This document shows, piece by piece, positions 1 through 9,076 of a DNA stretch of 64,000 nucleotides. Made by a program: the position numbers and the translations under genes. The DNA is taken from NCBI GenBank assembly GCA_903857865.1, contig CAIOGO010000008.1:23232-87231 (forward strand). The letters run 5' to 3'. Origin of the DNA: an uncultured bacterium. Lineage in GTDB: Bacteria; Bipolaricaulota; Bipolaricaulia; UBA7950; UBA9294. How positions within the stretch are numbered: position 1 is the first letter of the stretch; every line of letters starts with the position of its first letter. A model generated the notes under the pieces. The model made no database searches. It had not been told where the DNA came from and saw only the letters and a program-made list of their open reading frames with translations.

Positions 1-1
1 C

Positions 2-349
2 ATCCTCGACGCACGATCCGTCGTCCGCGATCTCCCGATCGCCGAGGGTCTGCGGGAGTACGTCGCCCGACTGGTGCTCGCCACGCACCCGGGCAGCGCG
101 CAAGCGCCGGCGATGGTCCGTGACTTCGTGCAATACGGTGCCAGCCCGCGCGCTGCCATCGCCATGATTCGGGCCGCCAAGGCCCACGCGTTTCTGTGCG
201 GCGAAGTGCATGTCCGACCCTCCGATATCGAAGCCGTGTTCCTGCCCGCGCTCAACCATCGAATTATCCTCAACTTCAAAGGCGAGGCCGAAGGTGCGTC
301 GGCGACGGCGATCCTCCGGGACGTCTGGCAGAAGGTGCCGGTACTCTAA
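2..349 (+). CDS. MoxR-family AAA+ ATPase, C-terminal part (cut by window start)
   Basis: This is the last 115 residues of a MoxR-type AAA+ ATPase. The gene enters from outside the window, so no start is visible and the Walker motifs are missing. The visible part matches the helical lid domain of the family: a segment LATHPGS, then GASPRAAIAMIRAAKAHAFL (sensor 2 region with conserved Arg) and VRPSDIEAVFLPALNHRI. The stop TAA overlaps the ATG of the next gene (TAATG), so translation is probably coupled. MoxR proteins act as chaperone-like ATPases with vWA-domain partners, which fits the three genes that follow. Confidence 0.9.
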   Translation: MLDARSVVRDLPIAEGLREYVARLVLATHPGSAQAPAMVRDFVQYGASPRAAIAMIRAAKAHAFLCGEVHVRPSDIEAVFLPALNHRIILNFKGEAEGASATAILRDVWQKVPVL

Positions 350-1227
350 TGCAGCAGCTCATCGACGAGGACTTCCTTCGCCGTCTGGCGAACCTGCGCT
401 TCATGTCGCAACGCCGTCAGGGGGGCCGCTTCTCCGGGGGGCACGTCTCCCCTCGAGCCGGAATGAGCATCGAGTTCGCCGACTACCGTGACTACGTCCC
501 GGGGGACGACCTGCGCTACGTGGACTGGAACATCTACGGGCGCCTCGATCGGCTACTCGTCAAGACGTTCGTCCAAGAGCTCGACGTCCCCGTCTACTTC
601 CTCGTCGACACGAGCGCCTCGATGCGCCTAGGACAACCGCCAAAGGCCGTCTACGCGTCACAGCTCGCCCTCGCGCTGGGGTACCTCGCTCTGCGCAACC
701 TCGATCGGGTCGGGCTGTTCCCGTTCGCGGAACGGCTCGCCGAGTCGGTCCCGCCGCGTCACGGCATGGCACAGTTCAGCCGGTTTCTGCGAGCCCTCTC
801 CGGCATCGACCCGCAAGGGCGGACATCCCTGGCGCGGAGCGTCGAGGACTTCCTTTCTCAGACGCGGGAGACGGGCATCGTCGTCCTGATCAGTGACTTC
901 CTCACATCCGACGATCTCAGGGAACCGCTCGCCCGCCTGTCCTATCGAGGCGACGACATCGTGGCCATCCAGGTCCTCGATCGCGACGACATCGCGCCAA
1001 CGCTCACGGGCCCCTTTCGGTTTCAGGACATCGAGACCGACGAACAGACGCTGCTCTCCGTCGGCCCGGGAACCCTCGAGACGTATCGGACGCGGTTCGC
1101 CGACTACGAGGCCGCATTGCACCGTCAACTCGAGAGCCACAAGGCTCCTCTCTTCGTCGTCACAACGGACCGCCCGCTGGAGAGATTCATCCACGAGGAT
1201 CTTCGCGCCGGAGGGATTCTCCGATGA
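349..1227 (+). CDS. DUF58 domain protein (vWA-like), Bat/MoxR operon
   Basis: A 292-residue DUF58 protein. The family signature is clear: EFADYRDYVPGDDLRYVDWN near residues 45-64, followed by a vWA-like fold with a metal-site motif DTSASM near residue 87. I chose the ATG at 349 because it overlaps the moxR stop codon; an earlier in-frame ATG at 196 lies inside moxR. The stop overlaps the next start by 4 nt (ATGA). DUF58 genes accompany moxR and BatA/B genes in many bacteria and are implicated in envelope stress or assembly of other proteins. The exact substrate is unknown. Confidence 0.9.
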   Translation: MQQLIDEDFLRRLANLRFMSQRRQGGRFSGGHVSPRAGMSIEFADYRDYVPGDDLRYVDWNIYGRLDRLLVKTFVQELDVPVYFLVDTSASMRLGQPPKAVYASQLALALGYLALRNLDRVGLFPFAERLAESVPPRHGMAQFSRFLRALSGIDPQGRTSLARSVEDFLSQTRETGIVVLISDFLTSDDLREPLARLSYRGDDIVAIQVLDRDDIAPTLTGPFRFQDIETDEQTLLSVGPGTLETYRTRFADYEAALHRQLESHKAPLFVVTTDRPLERFIHEDLRAGGILR

Positions 1228-3011
1228 GCTTCGTTCTCCCTGGGGCGCTCTCTCTGCTTGCCACCGCGCTCATCGTGGTCCTCCTCGCCCTCCTTCGTTC
1301 GCGGCAGCGGCGACGAGAGGTCGCAACGTTCTTCATCTGGCGTGAGCTCTGCGACTCGGTGTCGGCGCGCACCCAGCGGCTTCGGTCCCTCCTCGACCCG
1401 CTTGTCATCCTCCAACTCGCAACCCTCATTGTTGCGGTGTTCGCCATCGCGCAGCCTCTGTGGACGTCGAAGCACTCAGGCTTCGCGAGCCTCGCCATCG
1501 TCATCGACGCGAGCGCGAGCATGTCGACGCGCATGGATTCGGGGATCACGCGCTATGAGGCCGCCGTCCGGCGGGTTGACGAGATTCTCGCCACGTACCC
1601 GTCGTCTTCGACTTCGGTCATTCTCTTCTCGAGGAACCCACGGGCGCTCGTCGCCAACGAGGCGGACAGAACCACTGTCAGCAGAGCTCTTGCCGCCACG
1701 TCCCCCGGATGGGAAGGGGATGGCCGACCCGCCGACCTCACGAGCGGGCTCGCGGCTGTGGGGGGGGCATCGGCCTACGAGCAGATCATCCTTCTCAGCG
1801 ATCATGCCCCGGACGCCGTGCTTTTCCCGTTGCGCGTCGAGACGTTCTCGGAGGGCAGCGACATCGGTATCACCGCGTTCTCGGTTCGCGAGAACCCCGA
1901 CGGCGCCGGGGTCTCCGCCTTCGCCGAGCTCACCAACGGGTCGGACGAATCGCAGTCCCTGCGGCTTGAGATCGCCGACGACAGGAGCCGTACGACCATC
2001 ACGGCCTCCCTCGAGCCTGGCGAGGAGGCCGCGTACGTCATCCCCTTTCCCACGTCGCGCGGCACGCGCTTCGTAGCGTCCGTCAACGCCAACGATGCGT
2101 CCCCCTACGACAACGTTCGATACGCCTCGCTGGAGCGTTCCGGCGGCCTACAGGTTCGCTGGATTGGCAAGAGCAACCGTTACCTCATGGCCGCACTCGA
2201 TGCCGCCGCGCCGATCCGCGTCGTAGACGTCCCGCCGGCCGACCTCACCGTCGTCTACGATACGGACATCGACGCCTTGCCCGACGGGAACGTGCTCCTG
2301 GTCCACAGCGCAGTCCGCGACGTCATCACGATCGGCGACCGTACGATATCGGGCGTTGTCGCTGCGGTCGCCGACGACCCGCTCCTCAGCGGCATCCACC
2401 CGAGCGATATCTACGCAGAGCGGTTGCCCTTGGTGGACATCCTCCTCCCGTCCCTCTCTCTCCTGTCCGTCGGCGACAGCCCCTTCGCGCTCAGAATTCC
2501 TGATCCCGACCGACTCATCGTGGTCCTCCCGTCGGACCTCGTCGCGACGAACCTTCCGATCACCGTCGACTTCCCCATTCTCATCTGCAACCTCGTCGCC
2601 CGCGTCATGCCCGCGCGGCCTGCGGCAGCGTCTCAGTGGACGCTCGTCGGCGGCCCCGTGTCTCTCGGATCCGGAGGGCATTCCGTCGAACTGCTCGGAC
2701 CGGACGGGCGAGCTCTCGAACTCTTGCCCGAACAGCGGACCTTCTTCCCGGACCGTCCCGGCCAGTACTCGATCCGGATGGGGGGCGAGACGCGCGTCAT
2801 CTCCGTGAACGTCGATCCAGGTGAGACCCTGAGCTTCGCCGCTGTGACCCCCTCTGCGACGACAGAGGCATCGCTTCCGCCCTTGTCCTCCCAACTTCGC
2901 GACAGATCGTCGCGCCTGTGGCCTCTTCTCGCCGGCGCCGGCCTCGCGCTGCTCCTCGCCGAGTCCTTCCTCTACCGGCGCAGCCTGAGCGAACGTGGGA
3001 GGATGCAGTGA
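1224..3011 (+). CDS. BatA-type membrane protein with vWA domain
   Basis: A 595-residue membrane protein. It begins with the Bat N-terminal region (hydrophobic segment at residues 5-24, then a second at about 58-75). A von Willebrand A domain follows with the metal-ion motif DASASMS near residue 91. The middle and C-terminal parts resemble an extracytoplasmic beta-rich region, and a last hydrophobic helix lies at about residues 568-583 near the end. The start ATG overlaps the DUF58 stop, and its own TGA overlaps the GTG of the next gene. It probably works with the MoxR ATPase and DUF58 protein at the cytoplasmic membrane; the partners come from gene order only. Confidence 0.85.
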   Translation: MSFVLPGALSLLATALIVVLLALLRSRQRRREVATFFIWRELCDSVSARTQRLRSLLDPLVILQLATLIVAVFAIAQPLWTSKHSGFASLAIVIDASASMSTRMDSGITRYEAAVRRVDEILATYPSSSTSVILFSRNPRALVANEADRTTVSRALAATSPGWEGDGRPADLTSGLAAVGGASAYEQIILLSDHAPDAVLFPLRVETFSEGSDIGITAFSVRENPDGAGVSAFAELTNGSDESQSLRLEIADDRSRTTITASLEPGEEAAYVIPFPTSRGTRFVASVNANDASPYDNVRYASLERSGGLQVRWIGKSNRYLMAALDAAAPIRVVDVPPADLTVVYDTDIDALPDGNVLLVHSAVRDVITIGDRTISGVVAAVADDPLLSGIHPSDIYAERLPLVDILLPSLSLLSVGDSPFALRIPDPDRLIVVLPSDLVATNLPITVDFPILICNLVARVMPARPAAASQWTLVGGPVSLGSGGHSVELLGPDGRALELLPEQRTFFPDRPGQYSIRMGGETRVISVNVDPGETLSFAAVTPSATTEASLPPLSSQLRDRSSRLWPLLAGAGLALLLAESFLYRRSLSERGRMQ

Positions 3012-5500
3012 TCCGGTTCGGGACGCCGCTCGCGCTGCTTGCCGCCCCCGTGGTGCTCGGGCTCCTCTTCCGATTCGCCCGACGCGGATCGAGCTACCCG
3101 CTCTTTCGTGCGCTCGTCGCGCTCCTCTTCGTCGTGGCCATTTCGGATCCGCGCATCGTCACCCAAGACTCAACGAACAACGTCCTCTTCCTGGTCGATC
3201 GGTCGGCCAGCGTGACGCGCAGCGTCGACGATCGCGACGCTGTCGTTGCCATGGAGGCGATCGCGGCGGCGCAGCCGCGCTGGAGCTATGGGGTCGTCGG
3301 ATTCGCCGAATCCGCGGGCGTAGAGTCGCCGCTCGGGTCCACCCCGGCGCTGCCCCCGCCTCCCCTGCGCGATTCCGGATCCAACCTGGCGGATGCCGTC
3401 GAACTCGCGCTTGCCGCGCTGCCTGCCGGCGAGGCGAACCAGATCGTCCTCCTCTCGGACGGCCGTTTCACGTCCGAGGTTGCGGCCGCCGTCGCCGAGG
3501 CCCAACTCGCCCGAGTCCCCATCTCCGTCCTGCCCATCGGCGCTCCGCTTCCGGGCGATGCCCAGGTCGCCGCGGTTGTCGCGCCCGCAGAGTCCGCTGT
3601 GGGACGTCCGATCGCGATCGACGTGGAGATTGAATCCGCCGCGCCCGGCGCGGCCTCCCTCGTCGTTTATCGCAATGGCGATCTCGTCGAGGTGCGTGCT
3701 GTGGAGTTGGCCGCGGGTCGGTCGGCGCATCGATTCGTCGACTCGCCACCGGACGCCGGATTCTTCGAGTACAAGGTGATCGTCAAGAGGCCCGACGACC
3801 CCGTCCTTGAGAACGACGCACGATCGGTTTCCTTGCGGACCGTGAATCATCCTTCCGTCCTCGTGGTCGATCCTCGCGGCGATTCGGCCGTCCCCGCCCT
3901 CCTCCGCGCAATCGACCTCGCCTTCGTCGCTGCACCGCGCGTCCCGCAGCTGACAGCGTTGGCGGACTATCGACAAGTCATCCTTGCCGGGCAGTCGCTG
4001 GCCGACCTGAACGAACGCGAGTCGCAGGATCTCGAGCAGTTCGTCCGCTATCTCGGCGGCGGCCTCCTTGTCATCCTTGGTGAGCAGGAAGTGCGGGGCT
4101 TCTCCACGGGCTCCATCGACGACCTCCTCCCGATCTCGTTCACCGTCCCGGAGGTCGGGCGTGAACCCAGTCTGGCGATCGTCTACCTGCTCGATCGATC
4201 GAGCAGCATGAACGAGCTCGCGGGGCCGAAGACGAAGATCCGTACCCTGCGAGAGGCCACCGCGGCCAGCGTCCTCCTGCTGCCGAGCGAGACGCTCGTC
4301 GGCATCATCGGCTTCTACGACAGGTACGACTGGGTGTTCCCCCTGCAGCGCCTTGGGGATGGGGTTGACGCCTACCGAGCGATCGCCTCGATGGGTGCGT
4401 ACGGCGGCACCGATGTCTACTATCCGCTCGACGATGCGGTCGATCGTCTCATCCGAACAGACTCCCGCGTCAAGCAGATCCTCCTCATTTCCGACGGCCA
4501 GACCACGGAGGTCGGTCGAGATTATCCGGGGCTCCTCCGGAAGCTCGACGAGCACCCCGACATTACGCTCTCGGCGATCGGCATCTCGTCGAACCCGAAC
4601 ATCCCGTTCCTACGCCGCATGGTGGAGCACGGCCGCGGCGAGCTCTTCCTCTCGAACAGCTTCGCCACGCTGCCGCAGCTCACCATGCAGGTCACCCAGC
4701 GGCTGAGCCGCAGTCGATTCGTGACCGGCGACATCGAGGTCACACCGGCTCCGGGACCGCTTCTCGACATCGCCGACCTACCCCACCTGCGTGGGTACAT
4801 CCTCACCTACCCGAGGGCGGAGGCTGCGACTCTGCTCCGGGCCGACGATGATCCCATCTTCGCCACCTGGCGAATCGGCCTGGGCAGCGTCTCGACGCTC
4901 AACGCCGACCTCGGGGGCGCTTGGTCGCCCGACTGGCTCGCGTGGAGCGGCATGGCCGGGCTGTTCGACCGGTTCCTTCAGACGACGGAGCCTCTCGCAA
5001 CCGTAGCTACCGGCGTTACGACAACATTGGACGTCGGCCCCGACAGCACCACTCTCTGGATCGACGCCCGAAACTCCCGCGGGACGTTCGACAACTTCCT
5101 CTCCTTCGCCGGGACGCTGCTTCCAGACGCGGAACCCGTCGCAGCGCGGCAGGCGGCCCCCGGGTTGTATCAAGCCACGTTCACCACACCCGCGGAGGGA
5201 GCGCACGCTATCCTCCTGCAGGAGAAGCGCACAGCACGTTCGTTCTCCCTCCCGGTCTCAATCCCCTACTCGAAAGAGTACGACGCGTTCGGCGTGGACG
5301 CTCCGGCACTGACCGAAGTGGCCACCGCAACACGCGGTCAGTTCCTCATCGGCGGACAGGGCCTGATGCCCGTCCGCGCGGCAGGCGGGCGCAGGGACAT
5401 CGCGCTGTTCCCGTATCTCCTTGGCGTGGCTCTCGGCCTGTTCCTCGTTGACCTCGGTCTGCGCCTCGTGAGACAGAGATCACGGCCCGCTCCGGATTGA
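3008..5500 (+). CDS. Membrane protein with two vWA domains and a glutamine-amidotransferase-like region
   Basis: An 830-residue protein starting at GTG 3008, which overlaps the previous TGA (GTGA). The N-terminus is hydrophobic. It carries two vWA metal-site motifs, LVDRSASV near residue 65 and LLDRSSSM near residue 398. Between them is a segment (LVVDPRGD and later GGGLLVILGEQEV) typical of the glutamine-amidotransferase-like domain found in large Bat-operon proteins. A C-terminal membrane helix (LFPYLLGVALGLFLVDLGLR) precedes the stop. It closes the moxR operon. Architecture is well supported; the physiological role is not known. Confidence 0.85.
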   Translation: MIRFGTPLALLAAPVVLGLLFRFARRGSSYPLFRALVALLFVVAISDPRIVTQDSTNNVLFLVDRSASVTRSVDDRDAVVAMEAIAAAQPRWSYGVVGFAESAGVESPLGSTPALPPPPLRDSGSNLADAVELALAALPAGEANQIVLLSDGRFTSEVAAAVAEAQLARVPISVLPIGAPLPGDAQVAAVVAPAESAVGRPIAIDVEIESAAPGAASLVVYRNGDLVEVRAVELAAGRSAHRFVDSPPDAGFFEYKVIVKRPDDPVLENDARSVSLRTVNHPSVLVVDPRGDSAVPALLRAIDLAFVAAPRVPQLTALADYRQVILAGQSLADLNERESQDLEQFVRYLGGGLLVILGEQEVRGFSTGSIDDLLPISFTVPEVGREPSLAIVYLLDRSSSMNELAGPKTKIRTLREATAASVLLLPSETLVGIIGFYDRYDWVFPLQRLGDGVDAYRAIASMGAYGGTDVYYPLDDAVDRLIRTDSRVKQILLISDGQTTEVGRDYPGLLRKLDEHPDITLSAIGISSNPNIPFLRRMVEHGRGELFLSNSFATLPQLTMQVTQRLSRSRFVTGDIEVTPAPGPLLDIADLPHLRGYILTYPRAEAATLLRADDDPIFATWRIGLGSVSTLNADLGGAWSPDWLAWSGMAGLFDRFLQTTEPLATVATGVTTTLDVGPDSTTLWIDARNSRGTFDNFLSFAGTLLPDAEPVAARQAAPGLYQATFTTPAEGAHAILLQEKRTARSFSLPVSIPYSKEYDAFGVDAPALTEVATATRGQFLIGGQGLMPVRAAGGRRDIALFPYLLGVALGLFLVDLGLRLVRQRSRPAPD

Positions 5501-5525
5501 ACCCTGCAGATCCCATCTCTATAAT
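5497..5525 (+). promoter_or_regulatory. Sigma70-like promoter
   Basis: TTGAAC (5497-5502), a 17-nt spacer and a perfect TATAAT (5520-5525). The -35 box overlaps the stop of the Bat operon. Expected initiation near 5532 would start a transcript exactly at the 57-nt repeats, running into tRNA-Pro and possibly dnaX. Confidence 0.7.
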
Positions 5526-5536
5526 CGGCGGGACGC

Positions 5537-5650
5537 GGGGAGCGGCAGAGCGAGGCCCCGCGAGCGAAGATTGGCGGAGCTAATCTCACGTCCGGGGAGC
5601 GGCAGAACGAGCTCCCGCGAGCGAAGATTGGCGGAGCTAGTCGCACGTCC
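5537..5650 (+). repeat. 57-nt tandem repeat (two units) abutting tRNA-Pro
   Basis: Two 57-nt units (5537-5593 and 5594-5650) share GGGGAGCGGCAG at the left and GCGAAGATTGGCGGAGCTA inside. The tRNA acceptor strand GGGGAGTGGC at 5651 sits exactly where a third unit would begin. Each unit can fold into a hairpin: in unit 1 the stem is CGCGGGG/CCCCGCG, in unit 2 GGGAGC/GCTCCC, so the stem bases differ while pairing is kept. The block lies just after a strong promoter and is probably transcribed. Confidence 0.8.
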
Positions 5651-5726
5651 GGGGAGTGGCGCAGCCTGGTAGCGCGCCTGCTTTGGGAGCAGGAAGCCGC
5701 TGGTTCAAATCCAGTCTCCCCGACCA
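5650..5726 (+). tRNA. tRNA-Pro(TGG)
   Basis: A 77-nt cloverleaf. The acceptor pairs CGGGGAG with CTCCCCG, the anticodon stem is CCTGC/GCAGG with loop TTTGGGA (anticodon TGG), the T arm is GCTGG-TTCAAAT-CCAGT, and CCA is encoded at 5724-5726. Confidence 0.95.
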
Positions 5727-5742
5727 GCAGGGGGTGAGAAGG

Positions 5743-7299
5743 GTGAGTGAGCCGGTCGGACGTCTATCTCTGTACCGCCGTTGGAGGCCGCAGCGCTTTG
5801 CGGACGTCGTCGGACAAGACGATATTGTGCGTACGCTGCGAAACGCCGTCAGCGCACGCGACGCGGCTCATGCCTACCTGTTCGCAGGCGAGCGCGGGAT
5901 TGGCAAGACCTCGGTCGCCCGCATCCTGTCTCGTGCGGTCAACTGCCTTGCGCCCGCGGACGGTGAACCCTGCAATGAATGCGCGAGTTGCCTGACGATT
6001 TCCGCCGGCCGCTCCCTCGATATCGTTGAGATCGACGGCGCGTCGAACCGCGGCATCGACCACATCCGCAAGCTTCGCGAGGAGGTCTGCTTCGCGCCGA
6101 CGGACCTCCGAATCAAGGTCTACATCATCGACGAAGTCCACATGCTCACCACCGAGGCGTTCAACGCCCTTCTCAAGACGCTTGAGGAGCCCCCATCTCA
6201 CGCGATGTTCGTGTTCGCGACGACGGAGCCGCACAAGCTGCCCCGCACGATCGTATCGCGCTGTCAGGCGTTCGAATTCCGCCGCCTGTCGGTGAGTGCT
6301 ATCGATGCGCAACTGAAGCGCATCGCCGCGGCAGAAAACGTCCGGCTCTCGGATGAGGCGTCTACTCTTCTCGCGCGTCGCGCGAACGGCGGGCTGCGCG
6401 ACGCTGTGGTCATGCTTGAGCAGGCAGCAACCTACGATCGCGAAGGCATCACGGAGGCTGCTATCCTTGACATGCTGGGCCTCGCAGCGCGTGAGACCCA
6501 GCTAGCGTTCGTCGAGGCGCTTGAGGGTTCGGATCGACGCGCCCTGCTTGAGACCATTGACACCCTCGCCGAGCGCGGGAAGGACCTGGAGATCTTCCTC
6601 GGCGATGTCGTCCTCTTGCTCCGTGAGCGGATCGCGAACTCCGAGGGCAGCGCCGATCGCGACGTTGCGCTCGCTCGCGGCCTGTTGGCTGTGCGAGCCG
6701 ATCTCTTCCGCGCCCTCGACCGACAGATTCGCATGGAGATCGGCGTTCTGGCCCTCGCCGACTCTCTCTCGCCGCGGCCGCCCTCCGCCACGTCACCGTC
6801 GTCATCCCGCGCCCCGAAAACGTCCACGCCAACGGGCAGGGGGAATCCCTCGACGGTCTCAACCAAGCCGGCGAGCGAACTCCCGGGAAAGGCGGCAGCT
6901 CCTCTCCCCGCGCAGGCGGCGCCCGTCGCGGGACGAGAGGCCCCACCTCTGCTTCCTTCGGAGATGGCGGCAGCATGGAGCGCCATGCTCCGCGAAGTCG
7001 AGCAAGACCGGATTGCCATCGCGGCGTATCTGACCGAGGCAGTCCCCTCGCTTGACGGGACGCTCCTCGTCTTGTCCTTTCACCCAGAGCACACGTTCCA
7101 CAAGGACAGCCTCGAGAAGAACGAGAACATGCAGTACGTCGCCGGGGCCGTGCGCCGCCATTTCGGAGACTCGTGGCGAGTCGACGTGCGCTACGACAAG
7201 AACGTCGAGCGGAAGGCGCTTCCGCGGGAGCTCCTGTTGGAGAAGGCCCGGCTTGTCTGCCAAGTCTTCGACGGCCGCATCGTGAAGGAGGCATCGTGA
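5743..7299 (+). CDS. dnaX: DNA polymerase III subunit gamma/tau
   Basis: A 518-residue clamp-loader subunit. Near residue 48 it has Walker A GERGIGKTS, then the four-Cys zinc module (NCLAPADGEPCNECASC), the Walker B/DExx segment IDEVHMLTTEAFNALLKTLEEPP and sensor 1 ATTEPHKLP. After the AAA+ domain comes a Pro/Ser/Thr-rich linker (about 345-410) and a C-terminal domain with no clear match to tau. An in-frame ATG at 5656 lies inside tRNA-Pro, so I chose GTG 5743, which gives the expected short N-terminus before LYRRWRPQRFADVVGQ. The stop overlaps the ebfC start. Confidence 0.95.
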   Translation: MSEPVGRLSLYRRWRPQRFADVVGQDDIVRTLRNAVSARDAAHAYLFAGERGIGKTSVARILSRAVNCLAPADGEPCNECASCLTISAGRSLDIVEIDGASNRGIDHIRKLREEVCFAPTDLRIKVYIIDEVHMLTTEAFNALLKTLEEPPSHAMFVFATTEPHKLPRTIVSRCQAFEFRRLSVSAIDAQLKRIAAAENVRLSDEASTLLARRANGGLRDAVVMLEQAATYDREGITEAAILDMLGLAARETQLAFVEALEGSDRRALLETIDTLAERGKDLEIFLGDVVLLLRERIANSEGSADRDVALARGLLAVRADLFRALDRQIRMEIGVLALADSLSPRPPSATSPSSSRAPKTSTPTGRGNPSTVSTKPASELPGKAAAPLPAQAAPVAGREAPPLLPSEMAAAWSAMLREVEQDRIAIAAYLTEAVPSLDGTLLVLSFHPEHTFHKDSLEKNENMQYVAGAVRRHFGDSWRVDVRYDKNVERKALPRELLLEKARLVCQVFDGRIVKEAS

Positions 7300-7616
7300 A
7301 GGGGATCGGGAATCTGGGGGGCCTGATGAAGCAGGCCAAGAAGCTTCAAGAGGACCTCGAGCGGGCGCAGGTCGAGATTGCCGACCTACGGATTGCCGCG
7401 ACGGCCGGCGGCGGCATGGTGACGGCCACCGTCACGGGGAAAGGAGATCTGGTGTCGCTCGCACTGGAACGAGAGGTTGTCGACCCGGCGGACGTTGAGA
7501 TGCTCTGTGACCTCGTTGTGGCGGCTGTCCAGGAGGCGCAACGCAAGGCACAGCAGGCGGCGCAGGAGAAGCTCGGCCCTCTGGCACAGGGACTCGGAGG
7601 GCTACCTGGTGTGTAG
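7296..7616 (+). CDS. ebfC: YbaB/EbfC family nucleoid-associated protein
   Basis: A 106-residue DNA-binding protein of the YbaB/EbfC family, usual for its length and its place directly after dnaX. Seen features are the N-terminal GNLGGLMKQAKKLQEDL helix, the glycine-rich AGGGMVTATVTGKGDLVSLALE core and the C-terminal AQEKLGPLAQGLGGLPG. The start GTG at 7296 overlaps the dnaX stop (GTGA) and has an AAGGAGG Shine-Dalgarno sequence upstream. The usual third partner recR does not follow here. Confidence 0.92.
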   Translation: MKGIGNLGGLMKQAKKLQEDLERAQVEIADLRIAATAGGGMVTATVTGKGDLVSLALEREVVDPADVEMLCDLVVAAVQEAQRKAQQAAQEKLGPLAQGLGGLPGV

Positions 7617-7633
7617 GCAGGATCAGCACTTCC

Positions 7634-7662
7634 TTGCATGCCCCCATCCGCTCCCGTATAGT
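7634..7662 (+). promoter_or_regulatory. Sigma70-like promoter
   Basis: TTGCAT (7634-7639), 17-nt spacer, TATAGT (7657-7662), in the gap between ebfC and the coiled-coil zinc-ribbon gene. Confidence 0.6.
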
Positions 7663-7685
7663 CGGAGGATCCATTTCCGGCGGGG

Positions 7686-8396
7686 GTGACTGTGCTCAGT
7701 GAGACCAAGCAGCTCCTGGACCTTCAGCAGGCTGACGTCCGGTTGCTTGACCTCATCGTCCACCTGGACCGGCTTGCCGACCATCGCTGCCAGCTGGAAG
7801 ATCGAATCGCCCAGGAGCGAGCGAACGTCGCCTCGCTCCGCGACGCCCTACAGAGATCCGACCTCGAAAGCCGGGCGCGCAACCTCGAAGTCGACGAGCT
7901 GGACATGCACATCCGCGCGTACCAGGACCGGCTCGACAAGGGCATCATCAGCTTCAAAGAGATGGAGGACCTGCGCGTGAAGATCGTGAGCGAGAAGGTC
8001 CGGATCGGTCGTCTGGAAGATGAGGCGCTTGACCTCATGGCCACGGTCGAGGCGGCGCGCGCTCATCTTGCGCAGGCACAGTCCGATCTCGTGCCGCGCG
8101 AAGAGCATCTGCAGGCCCAAGTCGCCGCCGCTATGCGCGAGACCCGGGAAACGGAAGAAGGAAGCCTCGCCCAACTCCGAAACGAACGCGTTGCTCTTGC
8201 CTCCGCGATGGCACCCTACCTCCTGGCGCAGTATGAGGCTCTGCGTGCCACTCTCTCCAACCCCGTCGCCGCCGTCCAGCATGGCACGTGCGGCGGATGC
8301 AAGATCCGGGTCAGCGCGAACACCGCGGAACGCGTGCGAGCGGGCAGGGAGATCGTCACGTGCGAACACTGCTCGCGTATTCTCTTTGTCTTGTAG
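7686..8396 (+). CDS. Coiled-coil protein with C4 zinc ribbon
   Basis: A 236-residue protein. Residues about 5-170 are a long heptad-rich coiled coil (two helical arms with a break around the KGIISFKEMEDL motif). The C-terminus is a zinc ribbon: CGGCKIRVS, then CEHCSRILFV, giving CxxC...CxxC. This is the architecture of the C4-type zinc ribbon family seen in many bacteria next to DNA or RNA metabolism genes, where it is thought to bind nucleic acid. GTG 7686 is the chosen start; GTG 7692 is a possible alternative. The last 37 nt overlap the next gene. Confidence 0.85.
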   Translation: MTVLSETKQLLDLQQADVRLLDLIVHLDRLADHRCQLEDRIAQERANVASLRDALQRSDLESRARNLEVDELDMHIRAYQDRLDKGIISFKEMEDLRVKIVSEKVRIGRLEDEALDLMATVEAARAHLAQAQSDLVPREEHLQAQVAAAMRETRETEEGSLAQLRNERVALASAMAPYLLAQYEALRATLSNPVAAVQHGTCGGCKIRVSANTAERVRAGREIVTCEHCSRILFVL

Positions 8397-9076
8397 TTGC
8401 CGGTGCGCTTGGGATCTCCTGCGGTGCCTCCGCGACCAGCGTGCCATCTCCGATCGGGAACCTCTCGGACTACGGGGCCGTCTTCGACCGCCATGGACGG
8501 GATGAAGTCAACGCGTCCATCGCGGAGATCGCCGAGCTTCTGCGGATCGACGTCTATGTTCTTCTGAGTTGGGAGAGTGCGTATCCCACCGTCGTGCAGC
8601 TCGCCGATGCCGTCTTCGGAGCCTGGAATCTGTCGCCGCGCCGTGCCATCCTCGCCGTGTTCCTGCGCGTCGGCTCGGACTGGACGGCCTCCGTCGTCGC
8701 AAGCAGCGGCGTACGCGCGGAGCTCGGTGGGATCGAGCAGCGTCTCGAACAGCGCATGCGGGACCTTGTCGACCATCGTCGCATCGAGGAGGCCGTCCGC
8801 GCGTTGTTCAACGAGCTGCGGGACCTCCCAGCCGCGGTCCGCGCCAGCGCCACGCTGGCGAAACTGAGGCCGGCGTCGTCGGGCGGCGGTCTGCCCATCG
8901 CGATCGCCGTCGGAGCACCCCTTGCCAGCGTCGCCGTCCTTGCGTTCGTCGTTCATCGTCGAGTGTGTCCGCATTGTGCGGGCATTCTCCGCGTTGAGCG
9001 TTCGCGCTTCCGCACCGTGTGCCGTTCACACAGCGTATACTACTGTCGTCGGTGTGGGTATCGGCGCGGACGGTAG
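8360..9076 (+). CDS. TPM-domain membrane protein with C-terminal zinc ribbon
   Basis: A 238-residue protein starting at GTG 8360 inside the previous gene. It has an N-terminal signal-like segment ending near ISCG, perhaps a lipoprotein cleavage site. A TPM (DUF477-like) domain follows (about residues 35-150: DRHGRDEVNASIAEIAELLRIDVYVL and LSPRRAILAVFLRVG). One membrane helix lies at about 176-197. The last 40 residues carry two Cys pairs, CPHC and CRRC, forming a zinc ribbon. TPM domains are usually extracytoplasmic, so the ribbon would be on the cytoplasmic side. TPM proteins act in photosystem repair or membrane stress in other organisms; the role here is unknown. Confidence 0.75.
   Translation: MRTLLAYSLCLVVAGALGISCGASATSVPSPIGNLSDYGAVFDRHGRDEVNASIAEIAELLRIDVYVLLSWESAYPTVVQLADAVFGAWNLSPRRAILAVFLRVGSDWTASVVASSGVRAELGGIEQRLEQRMRDLVDHRRIEEAVRALFNELRDLPAAVRASATLAKLRPASSGGGLPIAIAVGAPLASVAVLAFVVHRRVCPHCAGILRVERSRFRTVCRSHSVYYCRRCGYRRGR

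Noticed and set aside
560-1475. Long open frames on the minus strand across the moxR/DUF58/Bat genes
   Set aside because: They mirror the codon bias of the high-GC genes on the plus strand, have no family pattern and no ribosome sites.
6780-6960. Programmed frameshift giving a short gamma form of DnaX
   Set aside because: No slippery A-rich heptamer with a following stem was seen in the linker region.
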